From Halictus rubicundus (taxonomy: Eukaryota; Arthropoda; Insecta; Hymenoptera; Halictidae), in assembly GCF_050948215.1 (NCBI RefSeq), contig NW_027488711.1, positions 124,001 to 188,000 of the forward strand: a DNA stretch of 64,000 nucleotides, in the 5' to 3' direction. Both the position numbers and the translations under genes were made by a program. Positions within the stretch are counted from its first letter, which is position 1, and each line of letters starts with the position of its first letter. Below, one piece after another: positions 38,057-50,700 of the stretch. The notes beneath the pieces are model-generated. The model was not told the origin of the DNA. It did not search any database and saw nothing but the letters and a program-made list of their open reading frames with translations.

Positions 38057-41000
38057 AGATAGAGGATAGGATAGGATAGAGGATAGGATAGGATAGAGGA
38101 TCGGATAGAGGATAGGATAGGTAATTGGATAGGATAGAGGATAGGATAAGGTAGAGGATAGTATAGGATAGAGGATAGGATAGGATAGAGGATAGGATAG
38201 GATAGAGGATAGGATAGGAAAAAGGATAGGATAGGATAGGATAGAGGATAGGATAGGATAGAGGATAGGATAGGATACAGGATAGGATACGATAGAGGAT
38301 AATATAGGATAGAGGATAGGATAGGATAGAGGATAGGATAGGATAGAGGATAGGATAGGATAGAGGATAGGATAGGATAGAGGATAGGATAGGATAGAGG
38401 ATAGGATAGGATAGAGGATAGGATAGAGGATAGGATAGGATAGAGGATAGGATAGGATAGAGGATAGGATAGAGGATAGGATAGGATAGAGGATAGGACA
38501 GAGGATAGGATAGGATAGAGGATCGGATAGAGGATAGGATAGGATAGAGGAAAGGATATAATAGAGGATAGGATAGATAATTGGATAGGATAGAGGATAG
38601 GATAAGGTAGAGGATAGTATAGGATAGAGGATGGGATAGGATAGAGGATAGGATAGGATAAAGGATAGGATAGGATAGAGGATAGGATAGGATAGAGGAT
38701 AGGATAGGATACAGGATAGGATAGAGGATCGGATAGAGGATAGGATAGGATAGAGGATCGGATAGAGGATAGGATAAGATAGAGGATCGGATAAAGGATA
38801 GGATAGGATAGAGGAAAGGATATAATAGAGGATAGGATAGGTAATTGGATAGGATAGAGGATAGGATAAGGTAGAGGATAGTATAGGATAGAGGATGGGA
38901 TAGGATAGAGGATAGGATAGGATAAAGGATAGGATAGGATAGAGGATAGGATAGGATAGAGGATAGGATAGGATAGAGGATAGGATTGTATAGAGGAAAG
39001 TATAGGATAGAGGATAGGATAGGGTAGAGGATAGGATATGATAGAGGATAGGATAGGATAGAGGATAGTATAGGATAGAGAATAGGATACAATAGAGGAT
39101 AGGATAGGATAAAGGATAGGATAGCATAGAGGATAGGATAGGATAGGATAGAGGATAGGATAGGATAGGATAGAGGATAGGATAGGATGGAGGATAGGAT
39201 AGAGGATAGGATAGGATAGAGGATCGGATAGAGGATAGGCTAGGATAGAGGATAGGATAGGATAGAGGAAAGGATAGGATAGAGGATAGGATAGGTAATT
39301 GGATAGGATAGAGGATAGGATAAGGTATAGGATAGTATAGGATAGAGGATAGGATAGGATAGAGGATAGGATAGGATAGAGGATAGGATAGGATAGAGGA
39401 TAGGATAGGATACAGGATAGGATAGGATAGAGGATAATATAGGATAGAGGATAGGATAGGATAGAGGATAGGATAGGATAGAGGATAGGATAGGATAGAG
39501 GATAGGATAGAGGATAGGATAGGATAGAGGATAGGATAGAGGATAGGATAGGATAGAGGATCTGATAGAGGATAGGATAGGATAGAGGATAGGATAGAGG
39601 ATAGGATAGGATAGAGGATCGGATAGAGGATAGGATAGGATAGAGGAAAGGATATAATAGAGGATAGGATTGGTAATTGGATAGGATAGAGGATAGGATA
39701 AGGTAGAGGATAGTATAGGATAGAGGATGGGATAGGATAGAGGATAGGATAGGATAAAGGATAGGATAGGATAGAGGATAGGATAGGATAGAGGATAGGA
39801 TAGGATACAGGATAGGATAGAGGATCGGATAGAGGATAGGATAGGATAGAGGATCGGATAGAGGATAGGATAGGATAGAGGATAGTGTAGGATAGAGGAT
39901 AGGATAGGATAGAGGATAATATAGGATAGAGGATAGGATAGGATAGAGGATAGGATAGGATAGAGGATAGTATAGGATAGAGAATAGGATAGAATAGAGG
40001 ATAGGATGGGATAAAGGATAGGATAGCATAGAGGATAGGATAGGATAGGATAGAGGATAGGATAGAGGATAGGATAGGATAGAGGATAGGATAGGTAATT
40101 GGATAGGATAGAGGATAGGATAAGGTAGAGGATAGTATAGGATAGAGGATAGGATAGGATAGAGGATAGGATAGGATAGAGGATAGGATAGGAAAAAGGA
40201 TAGGATAGGATAGGATAGAGGATAGGATAGGATAGAGGATAGGATAGGATAGAGGATAGGATAGGATAGAGGATAGGATAGGATACAGGATAGGATAGGA
40301 TAGAGGATAATATAGGATAGAGGATAGGATAGGATAGAGGATAGGATAGGATAGAGGATAGGATAGGATAAAGGATAGGATAGAGGATAGGATATAATAG
40401 AGGATAGGATAGAGGATAGGATAGAGGATAGGATAGGATAGAGGATGGGATAGAGGATAGGATAGGATAGAGGATCGGATAGAGGATAGGATAGGATAGA
40501 GGAAAGGATATAATAGAGGATAGGATAGGTAATTGGATAGGATAGAGGATAGGATAAGGTAGAGGATAGTATAGGATAGAGGATGGGATAGGATAGAGGA
40601 TAGGATAGGATAAAGGATAGGATAGGATAGAGGATAGGATAGGATAGAGGATAGGATATGATACAGGATAGGATAGAGGATCGGATAGAGGATAGGATAG
40701 GATAGAGGATCGGATAGAGGATAGGATAGGATAGAGGATAGGATATAATAGAGGATAGAGTAGGATAGAGGATAGAGTAGGATAGAGGATAGGATAGGAT
40801 AGAGGATAGGATTGGATAGAGGAAAGTATAGGATAGAGGATAGGATAGGATAGAGGATAGGATAGGATAGAGGATAGGATAGGATAGAGGATAGTATAGG
40901 ATAGAGAATAGGATAGAATAGAGGATAGGATAGGATAAAGGATAGGATAGCATAGAGGATAGGATAGAGGATAGGATAGGATAGGATAGAGGATAGGATA

Positions 41001-41400
41001 GGATAGAGGATAGGATAGGATAGAGGATAGGATAGAGGATAGGATAGGATAGAGGATCGGATAGAGGATAGGATAGGATAGAGGATAGGATAGGATAGAG
41101 GAAAGCATAGGATAGAGGATAGGATAGGTAATTGGATAGGATAGAGGATAGGATAAGGTAGAGGATAGTATAGGATAGAGGATAGGATAGGATAGAGGAT
41201 AGGATAGGAAAAAGGATAGGATAGGATAGGATAGAGGATAGGATAGGATAGAGGATAGGATAGGGTAGAGGATAGTATAGGATAGAGAATAGGATAGAAT
41301 AGAGGATAGGATAGGATAAAGGATAGGATAGCATAGAGGATAGGATAGGATAGGATAGAGGATAGAGGATAGGATAGGATAGGATAGAGGATAGGATAGG

Positions 41401-42494
41401 ATAGAGGATAGGATAGGATAGAGGATAGGATAGAGGATAGGATAGGATAGAGGATCGGATAGAGGATAGGATAGGATAGAGGATAGGATAGGATAGAGGA
41501 AAGCATAGGATAGAGGATAGGATAGGTAATTGGATAGGATAGAGGATAGGATGAGGTAGAGGATAGTATAGGATAGAGGATAGGATAGGATAGAGGATAG
41601 GATAGGAAAAAGGATAGGATAGGATAGGATAGAGGATAGGATAGGATAGAGGATAGGATAGGGTAGAGGATAATATAGGATAGAGGATAGGATAGGATAG
41701 AGGATGGGATAGGATAGAGGATAGGATAGGATAGAGGATAGTATAGGATAGAGAATAGGATAGAATAGAGGATAGGATAGGATAAAGGATAGGATAGCAT
41801 AGAGGATAGGATAGGATAGGATAGAGGATAGGATAGGATAGGATAGAGGATAGGATAGGATAGAGGATAGGATAGGATAGAGGATAGGATAGAGGATAGG
41901 ATAGGATAGAGGATCGGATAGAGGATAGGATAGGATAGAGGAAAGCATAGGATAGAGGATAGGATAGGTAATTGGATAGGATAGAGGATAGGATAAGGTA
42001 GAGGATAGTATAGGATAGAGGATAGGATAGGATAGAGGATAGGATAGGAAAAAGGATAGGATAGGATAGGATAGAGGATAGGATAGGATAGAGGATAGGA
42101 TAGGATAGAGGATAGGATAGGATAGAGGATAGGATAGAGGATAGGATAGGATAGAGGATAGGATAGAGGATAGGATAGAGGATAGGATAGGATAGAGGAT
42201 CGGATAGAGGATAGGATAGGATAGAGGAAAGGATATAATAGAGGATAGAATAGGTAATTGGATAGGATAGAGGATAGGATAAGGTAGAGGATAGTATAGG
42301 ATAGAGGATGGGATAGGATAGAGGATAGGATAGGATAAAGGATAGGATAGGATAGAGGATAGGATAGGATAGAGGATAGGATAGGATACAGGATAGGATA
42401 GAGGATCGGATAGAGGATAGGATAGGATAGAGGATCGGATAGAGGATAGGATAGGATAGAGGATAGGATAGGATAGAGGATAGGATAGGATAGA
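41401..42494 (+). repeat. Family II segment duplicated at 58391-59484
   Basis: About 1.1 kb matches 58391-59484 at a constant +16,990, including the rare GATGAGGTAG at 41551/58541 and GATAGAATAGG at 42247/59237. I saw no substitution when comparing. The next 68 bp (four 17-mers) are missing from the second copy, after which the alignment resumes at +16,922. Confidence 0.9.
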
Positions 42495-42679
42495 GGATAA
42501 TATAGGATAGAGGATAGGATAGGATAGAGGATAGGATAGGATAGAGCATAGGATAGGATAGAGGATAGTATAGGATAGAGAATAGGATAGAATAGAGGAT
42601 AGGATAGGATAAAGGATAGGATAGCATAGAGGATAGGATAGGATGGGATAGAGGATAGGATAGAGGATAGGATAGGGTA

Positions 42680-44359
42680 GAGGTTCGGATAGAGGATAGG
42701 ATAGGATAGAGGATAGGATAGGATAGAGGAAAGGATAGGATAGAGGATAGGATAGGTAATTGGATAGGATAGAGGATAGGATAAGGTAGAGGATAGTATA
42801 GGATAGAGGATAGGATAGGATAGAGGATAGGATAGGATAGAGGATAGGATAGGAAAAAGGATAGGATAGGATAGGATAGAGGATAGGATAGGATAGAGGA
42901 TAGGATAGGATAGAGGATAGGATAGGATAGAGGATAGGATAGGATACAGGATAGGATAGGATAGAGGATAATATAGGATAGAGGATAGGATAGGATAGAG
43001 GATAGGATAGGATAGAGGATAGGATAGGATAGAGGATAGGATAGAGGATAGGATATAATAGAGGATAGGATAGAGGATAGGATAGAGGATAGGATAGGAT
43101 AGAGGATAGGATAGAGGATAGGATAGAGGATAGGATAGGATAGAGGATCGGATAGAGGATAGGATAGGATAGAGGATAGGATAGGATAGAGGATAGAGTA
43201 GGATAGAGGATAGAGTAGGATAGAGGATAGGATAGGATAGAGGATAGGATTGGATAGAGGAAAGTATAGGATAGAGGATAGGATAGGATAGAGGATAGGA
43301 TAGGATAGAGGATAGGATAGGATAGAGGATAGGATAGGATAGAGGATAGGATAGGATAGAGGATAGGATAGGATAGAGGATAGAGTAGGATAGAGGATAG
43401 AGTAGGATAGAGGATAGGATAGAATAGAGGATAGGATTGGATAGAGGAAAGTATAGGATAGGGGATAGGATAGGATAGAGGATAGGATAGGATAGAGGAT
43501 AGGTTAGGATAGAGGATAGTATAGGATAGAGAATAGGATAGAATAGAGGATAGGATAGGATAAAGGATAGGATAGCATAGAGGATAGGATAGGATAGGAT
43601 AGAGGATAGGATAGAATAGGATAGAGGATAGGATAGGATAGAGGATAGGATAGGGTAGAGGATAGTATAGGATAGAGAATAGGATAGAATAGAGGATAGG
43701 ATAGGATAAAGGATAGGATAGCATAGAGGATAGGATAGGATAGGATAGAGGATAGGATAGGGTAGGATAGAGGATAGGATAGGATAGAGGATAGGATAGG
43801 ATAGAGGATAGGATAGGATAGAGGATAGGATAGTGGATAGGATAGGATAGAGGATCGGATAGAGGATAGGATAGGATAGAGGATAGGATAGGATAGAGGA
43901 TAGGATAGGATAGAGGATAGGATAGGGTAGAGGATAATATAGGATAGAGGATAGGATAGGATAGAGGATAGGATAGGATAGAGGATAGGATAGGATAGAG
44001 GATAGGATAGGATAGAGGATAGAGTAGGATAGAGGATAGAGTAGGATAGAGGATAGGATAGAATAGAGGATAGGATTGGATAGAGGAAAGTATAGGATAG
44101 GGGATAGGATAGGATAGAGGATAGGATAGGATAGAGGATAGGTTAGGATAGAGGATAGTATAGGATAGAGAATAGGATAGAATAGAGGATAGGATAGGAT
44201 AAAGGATAGGATAGCATAGAGGATAGGATAGGATAGGATAGAGGATAGGATAGGATAGGATAGAGGATAGGATAGGATAGAGGATAGGATAGGATAGAGG
44301 ATAGGATAGGACAGAGGATAGGATAGGATAGAGGATAGGATAGAGGATAGGATAGGATA
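42680..44359 (+). repeat. Family II HOR unit 1 (1,680 bp)
   Basis: Runs from one GAGGTTCGG to the next. GTAATTGG lies 76 bp after the GAGGTTCGG start in this and the following units. Marker order is GAGGTTCGG, GGAAAGG, GTAATTGG, GATAAGGTAG, GATAGTATAGG, GGAAAAAGG, GATACAGG, GATAATATAGG, GATATAATAG, GATCGG, paired GAGTAGG, GATTGG and GATAGAATAG, GATAAAGG, GATAGCATAG. The paired GAGTAGG group appears twice in this unit (43.19 and 43.38 kb), an internal duplication. Confidence 0.87.
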
Positions 44360-46058
44360 GAGGTTCGGATAGAGGATAGGATAGGATAGAGGATAGGATA
44401 GGATAGAGGAAAGGATAGGATAGAGGATAGGATAGGTAATTGGATAGGATAGAGGATAGGATAAGGTAGAGGATAGTATAGGATAGAGGATAGGATAGGA
44501 TAGAGGATAGGATAGGATAGAGGATAGGATAGGAAAAAGGATAGGATAGGATAGGATAGAGGATAGGATAGGATAGAGGATAGGATAGGATAGAGGATAG
44601 GATAGGATACAGGATAGGATAGGATAGAGGATAATATAGGATAGAGGATAGGATAGGATAGAGGATAGGATAGGATAGAGGATAGGATAGGATAGAGGAT
44701 AGGATAGAGGATAGGATATAATAGAGGATAGGATAGAGGATAGGATAGAGGATAGGATAGGATAGAGGATAGGATAGAGGATAGGATAGAGGATAGGATA
44801 GGATAGAGGATCGGATAGAGGATAGGATAGGATAGAGGATAGGATAGGATAGAGGATAGAGTAGGATAGAGGATAGAGTAGGATAGAGGATAGGATAGGA
44901 TAGAGGATAGGATTGGATAGAGGAAAGTATAGGATAGAGGATAGGATAGGATAGAGGATAGGATAGGATAGAGGATAGGATAGGATAGAAGATAGTATAG
45001 GATAGAGAATAGGATACAATAGTGGATAGGATAGGATAAAGGATAGGATAGCATAGAGGATAGGATAGGATAGGATAGAGGATAGGATAGGATAGAGGAT
45101 AGGATAGGATAGAGGATAGGATAGAGGATAGGATAGGATAGAGGATCGGATAGAGGATAGGATAGGATAGAGGATAGGATAGGATAGAGGAAAGCATAGG
45201 ATAGAGGATAGGATAGGTAATTGGATAGGATAGAGGATAGGATAAGGTAGAGGATAGTATAGGATAGAGGATAGGATAGGATAGACGATAGGATAGGAAA
45301 AATAATAGGATAGAATAGGATAGAGGATAGGATAGGATAGAGGATAGGATAGGGTAGAGGATAGTATAGGATAGAGAATAGGATAGAATAGAGGATAGGA
45401 TAGGATAAAGGATAGGATAGCATAGAGGATAGGATAGGATAGGATAGAGGATAGGATAGGATAGGATAGAGGATAGGATAGGATAGAGGATAGGATAGGA
45501 TAGAGGATAGGATAGGATAGAGGATAGGATAGAGGATAGGATAGGATAGAGGATCGGATAGAGGATAGGATAGGATAGAGGATAGGATAGGATAGAGGAT
45601 AGGATAGGATAGAGGATAGGATATGGTAGAGGATAATATAGGATAGAGGATAGGATAGGATAGAGGATAGGATAGGATAGAGGATAGGATAGGATAGAGG
45701 ATAGGATAGGATAGAGGATAGAGTAGGATAGAGGATAGAGTAGGATAGAGGATAGGATAGGATAGAGGATAGGATTGGATAGAGGAAAGTATAGGATAGG
45801 GGATAGGATAGGATAGAGGATAGGATAGGATAGAGGATAGGTTAGGATAGAGGATAGTATAGGATAGAGAATAGGATAGAATAGAGGATAGGATAGGATA
45901 AAGGATAGGATAGCATAGAGGATAGGATAGGATAGGATAGAGGATAGGATAGGATAGGATAGAGGATAGGATAGGATAGAGGATAGGATAGGATAGAGGA
46001 TAGGATAGGACAGAGGATAGGATAGGATAGAGGATAGGATAGAGGATAGGATAGGATA
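44360..46058 (+). repeat. Family II HOR unit 2 (1,699 bp)
   Basis: Same marker order as unit 1, with GTAATTGG at 44436 and again at 45217, the latter in a GGAAAGCATAGG context. GGAAAAATAATAGG near 45,297 replaces GGAAAAAGG in the second sub-module. GACAGAGG at 44310 and 46010 precedes the GAGGTTCGG of units 2 and 3. Confidence 0.86.
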
Positions 46059-47759
46059 GAGGTTCGGATAGAGGATAGGATAGGATAGAGGATAGGATAG
46101 GATAGAGGAAAGGATAGGATAGAGGATAGGATAGGTAATTGGATAGGATAGAGGATAGGATAAGGTAGAGGATAGTATAGGATAGAGGATAGGATAGGAT
46201 AGAGGATAGGATAGGATAGAGGATAGGATAGGAAAAAGGATAGGATAGGATAGGATAGAGGATAGGATAGGATAGAGGATAGGATAGGATACAGGATAGG
46301 ATAGGATAGAGGATAATGTAGGATAGAGGATAGGATAGGATAGAGGATAGGATAGGATAGAGGATAGGATAGGATAGAGGATAGGATAGGATAGAGGATA
46401 GGATAGAGGATAGGATAGGATAGAGGATAGGATAGAGGATAGGATAGAGGATAGGATAGAGGATAGGATAGAGGATAGGATAGGATAGAGGATAGGATAG
46501 AGGATAGGATAGGATAGAGGATCGGATAGAGGATAAGATAGGATAGAGGAAAGGATATAATAGAGGATAGGATAGGTAATTGGATAGGATAGAGGATAGG
46601 ATAAGGTAGAGGATAGTATAGGATAGAGGATGGGATAGGATAGAGGATAGGATAGGATAAAGGATAGGATAGGATAGAGGATAGGATAGGATAGAGGATA
46701 GGATAGGATACAGGATAGGATAGAGGATCGGATAGAGGATAGGATAGGATAGAGGATCGGATAGAGGATAGGATAGGATAGAGGATAGGATAGGATAGAG
46801 GATAGAGTAGGATAGAGGATAGAGTAGGATAGAGGATAGGATAGGATAGAGGATAGGATTGGATAGAGGAAAGTATAGGATAGAGGATAGGATAGGATAG
46901 AGGATAGGATAGGATAGAGGATAGGATAGGATAGAGGATAGTATAGGATAGAGAATAGGATAGAATAGAGGATAGGATAGGATAAAGGATTAGATAGCAT
47001 AGAGGATAGGATAGGATAGGATAGAGGATAGTATAGGATAGAGAATAGGATAGAATAGAGGATAGGATAGGATAAAGGATTAGATAGCATAGAGGATAGG
47101 ATAGGATAGGATAGAGGATAGGATAGGATAGAGGAAAGGATAGGATAGAGGATAGGATAGGTAATTGGATAGGATAGAGGATAGGATAAGGTAGAGGATA
47201 GTATAGGATAGAGGATAGGATAGGATAGAGGATAGGATAGGATAGAGGATAGGATAGGAAAAAGGATAGGATAGGATAGGATAGAGGATAGGATAGGATA
47301 GATGATAGGATAGGATACAGGATAGGATAGAATAGATGATAATATAGGATAGAGGATAGGATAGGATAGAGGATAGGATAGGATAGAGGATAGAGTAGGA
47401 TAGAGGATAGAGTAGGATAGAGGATAGGATAGGATAGAGGATAGGATTGGATAGAGGAAAGTATAGGATAGAGGATAGGATAGTATAGAGGATAGGATAG
47501 GATAGAGGATAGGATAGGATAGAGGATAGTATAGGATAGAGAATAGGATAGAATAGAGGATAGGATAGGATAAAGGATTAGATAGCATAGAGGATAGGAT
47601 AGGATAGGATAGAGGATAGTATAGGATAGAGAATAGGATAGAATAGAGGATAGGATAGGATAAAGGATTAGATAGCATAGAGGATAGGATAGGATAGGAT
47701 AGAGGATAGGATAGGATAGAGGATAGGATAGAGGATAGGATAGAGGATAGGATAGGATA
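46059..47759 (+). repeat. Family II HOR unit 3 (1,701 bp)
   Basis: GAGGTTCGG at 46059 with GTAATTGG at 46135. The right half contains two consecutive GATAAAGGATTAGATAGCATAG variants near 46.99 and 47.07 kb, and the same doublet appears near 47.58 and 47.66 kb, a local duplication of about 600 bp. The next GAGGTTCGG is at 47760, after which the regular 1.7-kb spacing stops; the following one is at 52445. Confidence 0.84.
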
Positions 47760-50700
47760 GAGGTTCGGATAGAGGATAGGATAGGATAGAGGATAGGATA
47801 GGATAGAGGAAAGGATAGGATAGAGGATAGGATAGGTAATTGGATAGGATAGAGGATAGGATAAGGTAGAGGATAGTATAGGATAGAGGATAGGATAGGA
47901 TAGAGGATAGGATAGGATAGAGGATAGGATAGGATAGAGGATAGGATAGGAAAAAGGATAGGATAGGATTGGATAGAGGATAGGATAGGATAGATGATAG
48001 GATAGGATACAGGATAGGATAGAATAGATGATAATATAGGATAGACGATAGGATAGGATAGAGGATAGGATAGGATAGAGCATAGGATAGGATAGAGGAT
48101 AGGATAGGATAGAGGATAGGATAGAATAGAGGATAGGATTGGATAGAGGAAAGTATAGGATAGAGGATAGGATAGGATAGAGGATAGGATAGGATAGGAT
48201 AGAGGATAGGATAGGATAGGATAGAGGATAGGATAGGATAGAGGAAAGGATATAATAGAGGATAGGATAGGTAATTGGATAGGATAGAGGATAGGATAAG
48301 GGAGAGGATAGTATAGGATAGAGGATGGGATCGGATAGAGGATAGGATAGGATAAAGGATAGGATAGGATAGAGGATAGGATAGGATAGAGGATAGGATA
48401 GGATACAGGATAGAGTAATATAGTGGATAGAGTAGGGTAGAGGATAGGATAGGATAGAGGATAGGATTGGATAGAGGAAAGTATAGGATAGAGGATAGGA
48501 TAGGATAGAGGATAGGATAGGATAGGATAGAGGATAGGATAGGATAGGATAGAGGATAGGATAGGATAGAGGATAGGATAGGATAGAGGATAGGATAGGA
48601 TAGAGGATAGGATAAGGGATAGGATAGGATAGAGGATCGGATAGAGGATAGGATAGGATAGAGGATAGGATAGGATAGAGGAAAGGATAGGATAGAGGAT
48701 AGGATAGGTAATTGGATAGGATAGAGGATAGGATAAGGTAGAGGATAGTATAGGATAGAGGATAGGATAGGAAAAAGGATAGGATAGGATAGGATAGAGG
48801 ATAGGATAGGATAGAGGATAGGATAGGATAGAGGATAGGATAGGATAGAGGATAGGATAGGATAGAGGATAGGATAGAGGATAGGATATAATAGAGGATA
48901 GGATAGAGGATAGGATAGGATAGAGGATAGGATAGAGGATAGGATAGGATAGAGGATCGGATAGAGGATAGGATAGGATAGAGGAAAGGATATAATAGAG
49001 GATAGGATAGGTAATTGGATAGGATAGAGGATAGGATAAGGTAGAGGATAGTATAGGATAGAGGATGGGATAGGATAGAGGATAGGATAGGATAAAGGAT
49101 AGGATAGGATAGAGGATAGGATAGGATAGAGGATAGGATAGGATACAGGATAGGATAGAGGATCGGATAGAGGATCGGATAGAGGATAGGATAGGATAGA
49201 GGATAGGATAGGATAGAGGATAGAGTAGGATAGAGGATAGAGTAGGATAGAGGATAGGATAGGATAGAGGATAGGATTGTATAGAGGAAAGTATAGGATA
49301 GAGGATAGGATAGGGTAGAGGATAGGATATGATAGAGGATAGGATAGGATAGAAGATAGTATAGGATAGAGAATAGGATACAATAGAGGATAGGATAGGA
49401 TAAAGGATAGGATAGCATAGAGGATAGGATAGGATAGGATAGAGGATAGGATAGGATAGGATAGAGGATAGGATAGGATAGAGGATAGGATAGAGGATAG
49501 GATAGGATAGAGGATCGGATAGAGGATAGGCTAGGATAGAGGATAGGATAGGATAGAGGAAAGGATAGGATAGAGGATAGGATAGGTAATTGGATAGGAT
49601 AGAGGATAGGATAAGGTATAGGATAGTATAGGATAGAGGATAGGATAGGATAGAGGATAGGATAGGATAGAGGATAGGATAGGATAGAGGATAGGATAGG
49701 ATAGAGGATAGGATAGGATAGAGGATAGGATAGAGGATAGGATAGAGGATAGGATAGGATAGAGGATAGGATAGGATAGAGGATAGGATAGAGGATAGGA
49801 TAGGATAGAGGATCGGATAGAGGATAGGATAGGATAGAGGAAAGGATATAATAGAGGATAGGATAGGTAATTGGATAGGATAGAGGATAGGATAAGGTAG
49901 AGGATAGTATAGGATAGAGGATGGGATAGGATAGAGGATAGGATAGGATAGAGGATAGGATAGGAAAAAGGATAGGATAGGATAGAGGATAATATAGGAT
50001 AGAGGATAGGATAGGATACAGGATAGGATAGGATAGAGGATAATATAGGATAGAGGATAGGATAGGATAGAGGATAGGATAGGATAGAGGATAGGATAGG
50101 ATAGAGGATAGGATAGGATAGAGGATAGGATAGAGGATAGGATAGGATAGAGGATAGGATAGGATAGAGGATAGGATAGAGGATAGGATAGGATAGAGGA
50201 TCGGATAGAGGATAGGATAGGATAGAGGAAAGGATATAATAGAGGATAGGATAGGTAATTGGATAGGATAGAGGATAGGATAAGGTAGAGGATAGTATAG
50301 GATAGAGGATGGGATAGGATAGAGGATAGGATAGGATAGAGGATAGGATAGGAAAAAGGATAGGATAGGATAGAGGATAATATAGGATAGAGGATAGGAT
50401 AGGATACAGGATAGGATAGGATAGAGGATAATATAGGATAGAGGATAGGATAGGATAGAGGATAGGATAGGATAGAGGATAGGATAGGATAGAGGATAGG
50501 ATAGGATAGAGGATAGGATAGGATAGAGGATAGGATAGAGGATAGGATAGGATAGAGGATAGGATAGGATAGAGGATAGGATAGAGGATAGGATAGGATA
50601 GAGGATCGGATAGAGGATAGGATAGGATAGAGGAAAGGATATAATAGAGGATAGGATAGGTAATTGGATAGGATAGAGGATAGGATAAGGTAGAGGATAG

